From positions 62,001 to 126,000 of the forward strand of contig JABCPU010000144.1 of assembly GCA_016800925.1 (NCBI GenBank): a stretch of DNA of 64,000 bases, in the 5' to 3' direction. Made by a program: the position numbers and the translations under genes. Shown here piece by piece: positions 1-10,081 of this stretch. Numbering within the stretch: the stretch's first letter is position 1; each line of letters starts with the position of its first letter. The notes under the pieces were generated by a model. The model had not been told where the DNA came from, did no database searches, and saw only the letters and a list, made by a program, of their open reading frames with translations. Source of the DNA: Suillus spraguei (lineage: Eukaryota > Basidiomycota > Agaricomycetes > Boletales > Suillaceae).

Positions 1-149
1 ATGAGCGAGGTAAGTCATAGGCAAGTAGTAGCATAAGTCACGACAAGTATCATAGTTGAGATCAGACAATATGACAGGTGGTTATAAAAGCTGTAAACAT
101 CAGTTATACTCAAATTCATCCTCATCTACAGGAGGAAGTAAACAGTGAT

Positions 150-1141
150 TCAGGACATGAGCAGGCTGAAGATGTGAGGCATATTGGCGCAAAGATGGAG
201 AGCCCTCAGAGTATGGCACAAATGCCAAACAAGATGGCAAGTGCGTAGTGTTTTGGTTCGGGGCAGGTCCCATGCATGAGACAGCGATTTGAGATCAAAA
301 TCAGGGCCAGGGGGTGGAACTCCTGCAGGCCAGTCATGAATGCAAAGTTGCATAGAGTAAAGGATGTCAAGCATCCTCATCCACCTGCTGTTCGACGTTT
401 TAGAGGGATGACCAGCATCAGCTACCAAAAGCATGTGAGTACACCGACAGCGGAATCTAATAAGACACAAACCAAATGCTTAACTGATGATTAAAGGCGC
501 CACCATGTGATTTCTATCCCTGGTGGATTTGCCGTTGCACAAGAGGGGAGCATTAGGGACTGTGACAGGCGGTGGGAGAAAACTGAGACTCTTGCCTTCT
601 GCTTGAGCAGCCTCCACGTCCTTGTATATGTAACGCATCCCATGTATATTAGTATCACATCCCCTTGAAGAAAAAGACAAAAAGACACACTTTAGGATTG
701 TAGTAAGCTCATCTATCAAGCACTTTACATCTACTTGTCGAGCGTTAATGAGAGCCTTCACCATATTAGACCCCACAAAAAGCCAGAGGCCTGCCGACCA
801 GATTCCTCATCTCCTGGATAAATGGTGATACCAGTGATATGGATTCCGTGGGTGCGGTATTAATATGAAGCCTTCCAAATATTTAGTCATTGATTGAGTC
901 ACCAAAGAACACTTACCAGTTTCGCAAACACTTCACGAACTGCTGTCATGAGACTGGATGACTCCCGTGATGAAAGATCCTCAGGGCTGGCAACCACACT
1001 ATTCCAATGGTGTTGGATTTTCTTCCATAGGGATGCGTGGTTAAAATCTTTGTACCAGTGGGCATGATAGTGCGCATTTTGCTTGACTTTCCATGATGCC
1101 AAGTTCGCTGGAAGGTCATTAATAAACACCGAAACAGTCAT
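150..1141 (-). CDS. hypothetical exons, possibly 3' part of the next gene
   Basis: Three minus-strand open stretches (899-1141, 480-776, 150-470) lie downstream of the repeated-exon gene and could be its 3' exons or a separate gene. The segment near 300-400 encodes IHDWPAGVPPPGPDFDLKSL. From memory this resembles a short WP-x-GVP-x-PG motif in lineage-specific hypothetical proteins of mushroom fungi, but I cannot name a function. The first stretch is rich in His, Lys and Trp. No catalytic motif, signal peptide or membrane span is visible. Exon borders were not resolved, so the limits are only the open stretches. Confidence 0.3.
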
Positions 1142-1259
1142 GAATACAATAACTTATGTTCTTTGTATGGAGGTAGTACAGTCTGGAACCAGGCTTGATG
1201 GTGGTTCCAGGCAGACTCTTTGCAAGTTGCCTTCGTCGCTAGTCCTGCCTCAATAAGAA

Positions 1260-2870
1260 TCACCCTCTGGTGTTTCCCAAACTCTTTTCCAATTGCAGTT
1301 GCTTCAGCCATAACCCTCTTGCCAAATTCTTCCGTTTCAAAATGCCTTCTTTGGACAGTCTTCCTGCTTTATGTGTGGCCCCATCCCCATCTTCAGATGT
1401 CTGATCTTTATTGCAGCCCTCGGGATCAGGATTGGCATTGTCACCATGGTCATCTGCCACTGCTGGTCCCTTCTGCTTGTCATTGGCAGACAGTCTGAAT
1501 GGCCTCACAGGATCATTAGCGTGTTCTGCTTTCTTTTGCTTCTCTTCAAGTTCTGCCCAGTCGCTGTCAGAGTCAGAGCTCTCTGCAGGTTTGCTCTCAT
1601 GACCAGGAGCATACAATTTGTGGGCACCAGATCTACATGGGCGAACGGTCGTGGGTGCAACTGCAGCAAGACACATTAGTTGCATACTGATATATATATA
1701 TATAGCAAAACTTAAATTTACCTGCAGTCTTCTCCTGTTTATTTGTTGCTGCAGTACCATCACATTCACCATCGGATGGAACTACAATAAAGCATGTTGG
1801 TTGTATACCATGAGACATGCCACAAAACTTACCTGCATCTCTCTCCATTTCGTTCGTCATAGTAGTGCCACCACATTTACCATCAGATAGACCTGCAATG
1901 AAATATGTTCATTGTATACTATGACATGTGTAGCAAAAATTACCTGCATCTCTCTCCCCTTCGTTTGTTGCTGCAACACCACTGCATTCACTGTCAGATC
2001 TCTCCCCTTCGTCTGTTGCTGCAGCACCACTGCATTCACTGTCGGATCTCTCCCCTTCATTTGTCACTGTAGCACCACCACATTCACCGTCGGATAGAAC
2101 TGTCACACAAAATATTAGTTATTTACTACAAAATATTTAGTAGTACTTACATGCAGTCTGCTCTCTGTGGTTCGTCGCTGCAGCAGGTCAACATTTAAAT
2201 ACATCCTGCATGTGAGCAACACACATACCTGATTCCTCATTGGCATCATTACTAGTACCATCTTCCTTGAGACCAGCTGGACAACAAAATTTAATGAGAG
2301 TTGATAGCAAGTAAAAGACCAAGAGAAAACTTACCTGATGGCTAATTGCCATCTGCACCATTTGTGGACCCATCAGCGGTGTCAGACAACTAAACCTCGG
2401 AACCTTCATTTACGTCACTGTGCTTCTTCCTGCCAAGTGATGAGTGTCTGCTGAAGTTAGAGAAGAAAATATCTTCTTCAGCAGATGATGTCATGGGATC
2501 AGAACATTTGGACCTTGGAAGAGGGCAAGCCTTTGGTTGAGGATGCAGCTGATGTTGATTTAGTAGATAATAAAATGACAATTATAAGCTTACACGGTCT
2601 TGGGTTTGGGTATTCATGACAGACTTCAGGCCAGCATGAGAGCGAGTTTGCTTTCATGTAGTATGTGTAGAGGCCTTTAGCAATCAGCAGTGGTTGCAGT
2701 GTGAACAATAAGTAACACATTACCTGGTTGTCATTGGCATCAGATTCGGCAGCCTTTTGGTCCTTGGATGCACAAGTGCAAACATAGTCAGGTGGTGGTG
2801 GGGCTTAGTCTGACACCCTGAACAGGTAACAAGAGGCATTTGAGACTGCTTCCAACGATCATGAAGATAC
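1260..2870 (-). CDS. hypothetical acidic protein built from repeated small exons
   Basis: I do not recognise the family. On the minus strand the reading frame runs through a series of short exons with clean GT-AG borders: 2229-2276 (48 nt), 1944-2099 (156 nt), 1833-1892 (60 nt), 1732-1791 (60 nt) and a terminal exon 1260-1660 ending in TGA. All internal exons are multiples of three and start and end in phase 1, so they can be gained or lost without breaking the frame. They encode Ser/Asp/Glu/Gly-rich peptides of the type SDSECSGVAATNEGER. The last exon encodes an acidic Ser-Asp patch followed by a basic Lys/Arg-rich end. An upstream exon-like unit near 2340-2420 has an in-frame TAG, so the 5' part may be decayed or wrongly joined. 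Further possible exons reach to about 2870. Product and full extent are uncertain. Confidence 0.45.
1944..2099 (-). repeat. 48-bp in-frame tandem repeat inside one exon
   Basis: Three adjoining 48-bp units, each 16 codons, make up almost the whole exon. Each ends in a GEGER- or NEGER-type peptide. The flanking exons at 1732-1791 and 1833-1892 each hold one diverged unit between similar introns, so the repeat was multiplied both as a minisatellite and as whole exon-intron cassettes. Confidence 0.75.
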
Positions 2871-2966
2871 AAGGAAGATAAATTGAAGAACACGAAGTTG
2901 CCTCAACGGTTTTATTTCACCGACACAAAGTCAGGTAAAGATACGAAAGCATGAAAGAGTTGAGAA

Positions 2967-3821
2967 TGTTAGAGTGAATATAGGAGGGGCTGGAAATTTT
3001 GACGGTGTCTGAATATCATATCACATTATATACAGCGACCAGACTCTATGAAAATAGTTATTGCATTGATTTGTCATATACCATACTTCTGATCCCAGAT
3101 CCGATCGATTCTATTTCTGTCCAGTCCACAGATCCTGTCTGGATCGCCCATCCAAATGTGCCCACTTCTCGCACTCTAACTCCCTTGTGTATATCTGTGT
3201 CTATCTCCTTTCATCATTCCTCCTGTGTCCGGTATCCCAGCTGTGTATACTTCTGTCCTGTGTCACTGATCCATTACCTGTGTTTCATTTCTGATTCATG
3301 CTTACTGATCCACTGTGCATTAACTAATAGACTTCCGTTACACTTCGTACATAGCCCTCGGTCCCAGACTCATTGATTATCTGTATTAGATACTTACAGT
3401 ATATAAACCACTTGTAGATCTCTGTAGAACCTTAGTTCAAATATCATCTTAGATTCTGCTCATTCTGCTTCCTCCAGACTTAAGTCACTTTCTGCTCTAA
3501 GTCATCTTCCAAGACTTGGGATTGATTCCTTTAGTCTATATCTCTGACTCTATCTTCAGATAGTCTACCTCTGTTAGTTTCTAGTTAGGAACTCATTCTG
3601 AAGCTAGCCTTAAATCTCATTCTATCCCTATGCTCTGGATAACCTTCGAATGTATCATATCTGATACCTTTGGACGTCCAGATCTGTCGCACAACTGCTT
3701 CCAGATCTTCGGACATATACCTACTCCCTGAAATAAGGGGCATTACTCAGGAAAGGGGCACAGTGCACAAACTGAGGCCAAAGCCCTTTGGATCTTTCAC
3801 TCTTTGAGTATGGTCTTAACA
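2967..3821 (+). repeat. 5' LTR of family II Ty3/Gypsy element
   Basis: The 3' border ends in GGTCTTAACA at 3821, matching the GGTCATAACA end of the inverted family II LTR at 10082. The shared core around 3700-3790 (AGGAAAGGGGCACAGTGC) recurs in reverse complement near 10160-10200. A TATATAAA box lies at 3400-3407. The 5' border at 2967 (TGTTAGAG) is a guess from the usual TG start. The gag gene follows in the same orientation. Confidence 0.6.
3400..3444 (+). promoter_or_regulatory. family II LTR promoter and self-primer donor
   Basis: TATATAAA (3400-3407) is followed 34 nt later by AGTTCAAATAT (3434-3444). That 11-mer is complementary, with one mismatch, to ATATTCGAACT at 3824-3834 just inside the LTR. 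The spacing fits a transcript that starts at 3434 and folds back to prime its own reverse transcription. Confidence 0.5.
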
Positions 3822-3823
3822 GT

Positions 3824-3834
3824 ATATTCGAACT
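3824..3834 (+). other. family II primer-binding site, self-priming type
   Basis: It lies 2 nt after the LTR end at 3821. It matches the complement of the predicted first 11 transcript bases at 10 of 11 positions. No tRNA 3'-end complement (a TGG start) is visible here. Confidence 0.5.
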
Positions 3835-3988
3835 CACACCATTCCGAGTAACATTCTCTAAACTATCCCACATAATGCCTCCCCATAAAACTCAGAACAC
3901 TCTCTGAGGAGCCGGACTTGGTCCAATCCAACGAGATCTGACACCCATCGTCCAAACATTCACCAGTCTCTCTCAATGCCATGCGAGC

Positions 3989-5167
3989 ATGAGTGACATA
4001 GGTCAAAGCATCTCTGTGTGTCAAGCCAGACCGCATCCGGTTACACCAATCCAGAACATGGATGACCCAGACACTAATTCACACCTGACCATTCACTTTG
4101 ATGATGAGTTGCGCGGCAACCCACCAGACCATGGAGGTGATGATCTGAATGATGAAGAAGATCATAACCATCTGAACCCTCAGGACCAGGTCTTAGTTCA
4201 ACTATCCATAGCTATTAATCACCTCGCTCACAGTAGCCGTCATACCACCACCTCGGATGATAGCAAAGTCAAAATCCACGAACCAGATACCTTCAATGGA
4301 TCTGAGCCTTGCAAGCTCCAAGCATTCTTCATCCAGTGTGAGCTCAACTTCCAGAGCAAACCTAATGTGTTCCATTCCGGACGCGCTAAAGTCAACTTCA
4401 CCCAATCTTACCTCAAGGGTATGGCTGTCAAGTGGTTTGAACCAGATCTCCTTTCAGACAGATATAGCAACCGTCCGGACTGGATGGATGACTACTCCAA
4501 GTTCATGCTTGAGCTCCAAACCAACTTCGGACCTCACAACCCCTCTGGAGATGCAGAAATGCAGTTGGAACAGCTCCATATGTGTGACGTACAATGCATC
4601 AACAAGTACATTGTAGAATTCCAGCGACTTGCCTCCCAAGTATGTGATTGGGGAGACAGAGCCCTATGATGCCAATTCTACAATGGACTTCTGGCCTGAA
4701 TCAAAGATGAGATTAGTCGTATTGTCAAACCCACTACCCTTTCGGAGTTCAAGACTCTCACCCAGACCATCAATGCCCATTACTGGGAATGGAGGGGTGA
4801 AGTCACCCAAGAGAGTAAAGCCACCTCTTCCAATCCTCCTAGGCAGTCAGCAGCCGACTGGACAAACTCCAACTCGTCCGGATCCGACACACCCAAATTC
4901 AATAAACCCACATCCTCGACAACCTCCTCTGCCCCGAAGGCTTTGGATCTTCCTAACGTTGTTGGTGCGGACGGAAAGCTAACTACCCAGGAGCATCAGA
5001 GGCGTATCGACAAAAGGCTCTGCATGTTCTGCGGCGGACCTGGTCACACTGCCCAAGACTGCACCAAATCCACTTCACGCACTGCCAAAGGCCATGCTAT
5101 CGTGCTCACTCCAGAAACTGAACCGGAAGCCTCGGACGAGGCAAAAATTAGTCCGCAACTCTCCTGA
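3989..5167 (+). CDS. gag: family II Gag polyprotein, frameshifted
   Basis: The first frame (3989-4669, 226 aa) has the layout of a Ty3/Gypsy capsid: an acidic N-terminus, then an amphipathic capsid core with the FNGSEP and LKGMAVKWF type motifs seen in fungal Gag. A frame change near 4669 leads to a Pro/Ser/Thr-rich linker and then a CCHC zinc knuckle, CMFCGGPGHTAQDC, near 5024-5065, which would bind RNA in the nucleocapsid. An in-frame stop (near 4702) in the linker and the frame change show it is not a working gene as written. The ATG at 3989 is the first in the capsid frame; about 165 nt of leader separate it from the LTR. It is followed at once by a protease fragment. Confidence 0.75.
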
Positions 5168-5382
5168 ATCTGTGTGGGATGAGGGTCGCATTGGCCCAAT
5201 CCGTACAACAGAGCTACGACTCAACACTGTAACTCTTCCTGATCCCAACTCTCTGTATCCATACGTCTCTCTTCTGTCTTTCTCCAATATATCTGACTTT
5301 CTGGCCCTCATAGACTGTGGCTCATCCCACTGCTTCATAGACGCTGATTTTGTCCGAAAACATAAAATCCAACAATATTAGA
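5168..5382 (+). pseudogene. family II aspartic protease fragment, truncated
   Basis: The plus-strand frame encodes a retropepsin start with ALIDCGSSHCFIDADFV near 5305-5355. The usual catalytic Asp-Ser/Thr-Gly reads Asp-Cys-Gly here. The sequence stops at about 5382, where a minus-strand family I copy begins abruptly, so reverse transcriptase and everything downstream of family II are missing. The junction was probably made by insertion plus deletion. Confidence 0.65.
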
Positions 5383-5836
5383 ACAGCTGCCTGAAGCATG
5401 GGTGGGAGGCACAGGAATTGGGATCAGATCTCTTTGCAGAGAGGGAGGTCTAGCAATGCCTGCCTGGTGCTTGGCCACAATGTGAATAGCTGTTCCAACA
5501 TCAGCTTTAACAGAATGTGGAAGAAGAAGCAGCCCGTAAGCACGAATGCCTTTCTGACAGTGTAGGATGTGTTGGCAGTTTGTATCATCTGTGATATCAT
5601 TACACAATGTTTCAATGAGGGCGGCAGTACAGATGATATTGGTGAGGAGGATAGTGACAAACATGTCCTTGCCAGTAAGGATCTTTTCAATCTCAAGGGC
5701 GTGTCCTCAGCAGAGGAGAGCAGCTTCAATGAATGCATTTCTGTCAATGTTTCTGATGAGGTTGTCATATTGGTTAGTGGTGGTATAGGTTTCTTCGACA
5801 ATGGGAGTGATGTAGGACATTTGGAATGAAGGGGAA
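5383..5836 (-). pseudogene. FI-1 ORF2, partial
   Basis: This fragment of the family I ORF2 has the N-terminal peptide YITPIVEETYTTTNQYDN and then an IEAALLC motif that matches the IEAAILCEGHALEIERIL region of FI-3. The reading frame switches several times. It ends at 5383 where the element is truncated. It supports ORF2 as an old and constant part of the family because DNA similarity to FI-3 and FI-4 is low while peptide motifs persist. Confidence 0.6.
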
Positions 5837-5904
5837 GACATTACAAAGAGTTGAGAGAGTTGGTTGTTGGTAAGACGGTTGCTTGATAGGTTACAAAGCA
5901 TTTC

Positions 5905-7745
5905 GCTTCCTATAAGCAGTTAAGATTTGAGCGGAGTTCTTTAAGTTCTTTTCTGGAAGCCACTCATTATCTCCCAATAAATATCCTTTCCAAGTGATGA
6001 GATAACATCAGTGATTGCCAGTACCTTTGTGGGAAAGGATTGCTTCTACTTCATATTCTTCTTCTTCTTCTAATAACATCAGGTGGTGGTTCAAGGAAGT
6101 TTGGGCTGTGTACGTTGTTTTCGCTATAGGATGATAAGATGCTAGCATGGAATGTGGGATGAATCTTCCACTCCAGAGGGAGTTTGAGCGTAAATGTAAT
6201 AGGAGATAAGACTGCAGTGATTGGAAAAGGTCCATATCATTTTGCGCAAGCTTTCGTGATGGGTGTTTCAGTCTGAGATTAGTGGCTGATAACCAAACCT
6301 TATCTCCAATTTTCCATGGTTTGTACTTATCTCCTCAGAATCATTCTGCCATCATTTGCATAGTGATATTATGGCATGCGATTGCTTCTTCTCGGATTTT
6401 TCTGCAGCAGGGACGGTAGAGTCAGGGATAATATGGGGAATGGTGTGAGGTTCATATCCCCATCATGAGAAAGAATGGAGAAGCATTTCTAGCATCATGT
6501 TTTTGATGATTGTGGATGAATTCAGCAATAGGAAGATGTTCGACCCATTCTTTGGAGTTATTGTAGCAATAGATGCAGAGGTAAGTTTCAAGTTCTTGAT
6601 TCAAATGTTTGGTTTGGCCATCAGTCTGAGGGTGATAAGTGGTGGAGGGTGCAATGACATAGTCAAGAAGACGGGCAAGTTCTTTTGAGAATCAGAATAG
6701 AACTGGTGGTCCCCTATCAGAGATAACTTTGTCATGGAGACTGAATCATCAATAGATATGTTTTAAAAATAGTTTGGCCATGCCTTCGGAGGTTATTGTT
6801 TTTTGACAAGGGATAATAATTACCCCCTTCATAAGGCCATGGTCCACCATGACCATGATACTATCAAAGCCCCCAGAGACAGGGAGGTCAGTGATCAGAT
6901 CAACAGAGAGCTGAGAGAATGGGCGAGTTGCAGGCGAGGGGATGGGAGTTGGTGGAGGTCAGACTGGGTGAGTATCCGCTTTCATTTGCTGACAAAGGGC
7001 ACAACCCTCGACATATTTTTGAATATAAGCACCCATAGAGGGCCACCATGCTTCACGCTTCACAAGTTCTTCTGTCTTAAAGTGTCCAGAATGACCTGTG
7101 GTAGGATGATCATGATATTGGTGGAGGATAGCGGAGCGATGAGCTGGTGGAATATAGGCACAATGCTTAAAATAGAGAACTCCATCGGTAATCTTCCAAT
7201 CAGAAAGAGCAGACTTCATGGGAGGGAGGCAGACACCATCTAATGCATCAGAAGTAGTGAGTATGTCAAGTAGGTCATTGTCAATAAGTTGGATGAAAAG
7301 AGAGTCAGGAAAGAGCACAGTATCTTCATTATCATGAGAACCATCATCATAGTCTAGGTGGCAAGAGAGAGCATCTGGAACTGCCAATTTTGTTCCGGCA
7401 ATGTGGTGCAATTTGATGTCAAAAAGGAAAGAATTAGCTGCCAATGTGCTTGTCATCGAGTTAATGGCGAGTAGTTCCCTATCAAAGATTTGATAGTTTC
7501 TTTTCGCGGGATTAAGTGATTGGGAGAGATAAGTGCATGGGTGATATACACCATTTTCATCAGTCTGCAACAGGACAGCACCTGTTGCAACAAGGGAGGC
7601 GTTGGTAGCAATTGCAAATTGTCAGGAAGGATCAGGGTTACAGAGTACTGGTTGTTTCATGAAGCATTCTTTCAGATCCAAGAACATATCTTGACATTGA
7701 GTTGTCCAGGAAAATGGAGTATCTTTATTTGTTAGGTCAATAGAT
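5905..7745 (-). pseudogene. pol: FI-1 pol 3' half: RNase H, integrase, chromodomain
   Basis: Right to left, the sequence carries the RNase H end ([20 protein letters not shown] near 7510-7570), the integrase zinc-binding region ([20 protein letters not shown], then CALCQQMK near 6970-7010), the integrase core, and a chromodomain around 5905-6110. The chromodomain resembles [15 protein letters not shown], a histone-reading module that directs chromovirus integration. Stops and frame changes are frequent. The right side joins directly to the start of RT, so the catalytic RT palm is absent and this copy cannot encode a working polymerase. Confidence 0.7.
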
Positions 7746-7950
7746 GATCTATACCCGGTCATTCAGGAGGAAGTTTGATCAATCCATCTTTGGCAAAGAT
7801 GTTGGCGAAGTCATGAAGATAGGAGGGTATGAGTTCTTTGAATGGTTTCTTTTTCTTTTCTTTCTCCTCGGTGGCAAACTCCTGAGCTTTGTTACTGTAC
7901 TTTGGCGGTGGAAGAGAGATGGTGAAGTAATTAGGAAGCTGTTTGATTTG
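7746..7950 (-). pseudogene. FI-1 RT N-terminal remnant
   Basis: The minus strand matches the part of family I pol just before the RT palm, the aligned region of FI-2 being near 17060-17240. It includes the acidic and Lys-rich stretch before the [10 protein letters not shown] motif. The insertion at 7951 cuts it in the region that in other copies encodes TSQLEQ-type residues; the sequence resumes at 8884. Confidence 0.6.
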
Positions 7951-8883
7951 GTGTAAAGATACAATCTAGCCTGGGCTGTAGATAAACCACGGCCTAAGCT
8001 AGTATGCGAGTCTTGCGCTCTACCTAGTCTGCTACTCTTGTGAGGCAAGAACGTTCGACCCTAAAGGGAATGCTAAGTTAGTATAGTTTGATATTGCCCA
8101 ACCTGTGGTGTGTGACTGCCGTCGGAGGTAGCGAGATGCTAGCGGTGACCTCCGGTCCATGGGAAACTTGTGGTAAAACTAGCGGTAAGCGTGGGAATGC
8201 GGTAGACAAGCGGTTGCATGAACGGTAAAACTGTGGTAGTACGAACGGTAAAACTGCGGTAAGCGTGGGAACTTCTGCGGTAAAACAAGCGGTAGTGTAG
8301 CGACAAAGCATGAGAAAGTGGTAGCGCTAGCGGTGAAGCACGGGAAAGCGGTAACGAGCAGTGGTGCGTGCAGCGGTAAAGCAATTCTTAAGGAAACAGT
8401 GACTTCAGTAAAGGACTTTATTTCGTAGTGACAGTAGTGGTGACTATTCCTAAGTACCATGTGTACTATAGGAGGGAAGTAAGGAAAGAGTACGGGTACC
8501 TAGGAATTTTATACAAAAGGAATAGCTACGGAAACGGAAGGGATAGGATTAACACGCAGCAGACATGTAATAAGACTGCACTACAGTTACAAAACATCAT
8601 GTACCGGCGAGACTGGATGGACATAGGACGGACGGTGAATCTTGCTTGTGGATGCCTAATGGGTTTGCGGAGATTTCCGAAGATCATCGCTTCATGGGAA
8701 AGTTGCCGCAGTACAGCTGTTAAGCTGCAACAAGGCTTCTGGAGTGCGGAACGATACCGTTAGATAGGGGTAAACGCATGGTAAAGTAGGACAGTGAAGC
8801 CAAAGGGTAAGGATAATGATTGCTGTGTGACACCTATATGAAAATGTGCCATTTCAAGCTCAGCATGAGTTTGTTTGTCACAT
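7951..8883 (+). mobile_element. CG-targeting short element, copy 1
   Basis: The left part is clearly similar to 37351 onward (shared GTGTAAAGATACAAYCTA and GACCCTAAAGGG blocks). The right end (CACAT) corresponds to the right end at 39283. The length is 933 bp. It interrupts FI-1 and is followed by CG (8884-8885); the left side reads TG, which would be a CG after one transition. The inside holds many GCGGTAA/GCGGTGA motifs. No coding capacity is evident. Orientation was set by the left end GTGTAAAG. Confidence 0.7.
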
Positions 8884-10081
8884 CGGGAAGTTCCATCGCG
8901 TGTTAATGGTGTTTCCATGGATACTTCTTCAACAACCCTCATACAATTTCCGTCAATATCATACTCCACTAGGAATTTACCGTCACCAAGATTGTAAGAG
9001 GAAATTTCTCGTACTTCTGGTGCACTCCAGACATCTTGCATTGTATTGAACTGATAGTCATCCTCTGCTAAGTGTTACAATTGTATGTGCCCCTATTCAT
9101 TTTCCCTATTCATTCATACATCTTGACTCGTTTACTTGTCTTGTAACCAGTCTCACATTCACATGTGTTAGACCTATGACTCATGCATCTCAACATGTTT
9201 GTACTATACATGCCTTCCTTGTTAGGATATGCAGTTACTTTCCTATGGTTGCTTGGTCTGTGCATTTACATCTACATATATAAACACAGTGTACTTGTAG
9301 TAGATTCCTTACTTTAATCTTACTGGGTTTTACCTGGAATCTCCTTCACTAAAGATCCCCAATCTTTAGTCATCTGAATCGTCTCTAAGACTAAGCACTC
9401 CTTAGCCTTAGTCCCTATTCTACTGTCTTTGAGTTGCGACTCATAGACCAAACCCTTGATCATACTTGGAACTCTTCCTTTTACTCTCAGGCTTTGCTCT
9501 TCTTTGAGCATAGACAAACTTCCCGGCAGACCGTCTGTGTCTTCTCACTGTCGCTGGTGACACCACCCCAGTTTGCAACACTGGGATTGGTGTCAACACA
9601 GGCTGCTCTTTGTCAGGAATTTTTTCAATGGAAGCAGAAGGAGATTGTGGTTCGAAGTATCGAGATAACTTCAGTACAATCTGATTATGTCCTGGTAATT
9701 CTTCATCGGCTTTTCGCTTCCCCTGCTGCTGTTCTTCTATCGGCCATTGCTTAGGAATGTCTGGGAAATAGCAAGATAGCTTTGGCACAGTCTGATCACA
9801 TCCTGTTAATTCTTCATCGGCTTTTTGCTTTCCGAGATTTTGCACCTGCTTCTCCTTAGGAGGAGATGGCAAAGGTGTCTTTGGTACACATATATGTGGT
9901 GGTTCCAGCTCGATAGTAAGCGATGGAGTATCATAGGTTTCTATCAATGGTGTAAATGTTTTCTGTGGAAGTTCTTCCACTTCGGCTTTCATTCATGGTT
10001 TGGGAAGGCCAATGGCAACCCTGCTTTCTTCTGTCCATATCAATGTCAATCTCAATCTCATCAGATTTTGGAGTTCAGGAT
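8884..10081 (-). pseudogene. FI-1 protease-RT linker
   Basis: This minus-strand region continues FI-1 beyond the inserted element. It encodes the VREISSY(N/E)LGDG(K/E)FLVEYD motif (near 8940-9030) found at the same place in all family I copies, then after the solo LTR a Pro/Glu/Lys-rich linker with repeated KRKADEEL-type peptides (9600-9990). The last 80 bases match the end of the protease region of FI-2 and FI-4. The linker has no known enzyme motif. Confidence 0.6.
9073..9580 (+). repeat. solo LTR of family I in the FI-1 linker
   Basis: It begins TGTTACAATTGTATGTGCCC and ends CCCAGTTTGCAACA, the family I LTR borders, and has no internal region beside it. It splits the FI-1 linker reading frame. 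Flanks read CTAAG (9068-9072) and CTGGG (9581-9585), a 5-bp target duplication if two G-to-A changes are allowed. Downstream it contains the family R-region motif ACTTTAATCTT. Confidence 0.85.

Larger units (their letters stand above)
5383..10081 (-). mobile_element. family I Ty3/Gypsy copy FI-1, broken at both ends
   Basis: Minus-strand order from right to left is: protease end, protease-RT linker, start of RT, RNase H, integrase, chromodomain, ORF2. Both LTRs are missing. The left end is cut inside ORF2 at 5383 against family II, and the right end is cut inside the protease region at 10081 by a family II LTR. A CG-targeting element (7951-8883) and a solo LTR (9073-9580) are inserted. About 1 kb of RT is deleted near 7745, compared with 15897-17060 in FI-2. 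This is the most diverged family I copy that retains pol. Confidence 0.8.

Noticed and set aside
9441..9580. Open frame with SPATVRRHRRSAG peptides, also seen at 11107, 26340 and 34260
   Set aside because: These are translations of the conserved 3' end of the family I LTR on the minus strand. They recur with every LTR and are not genes.
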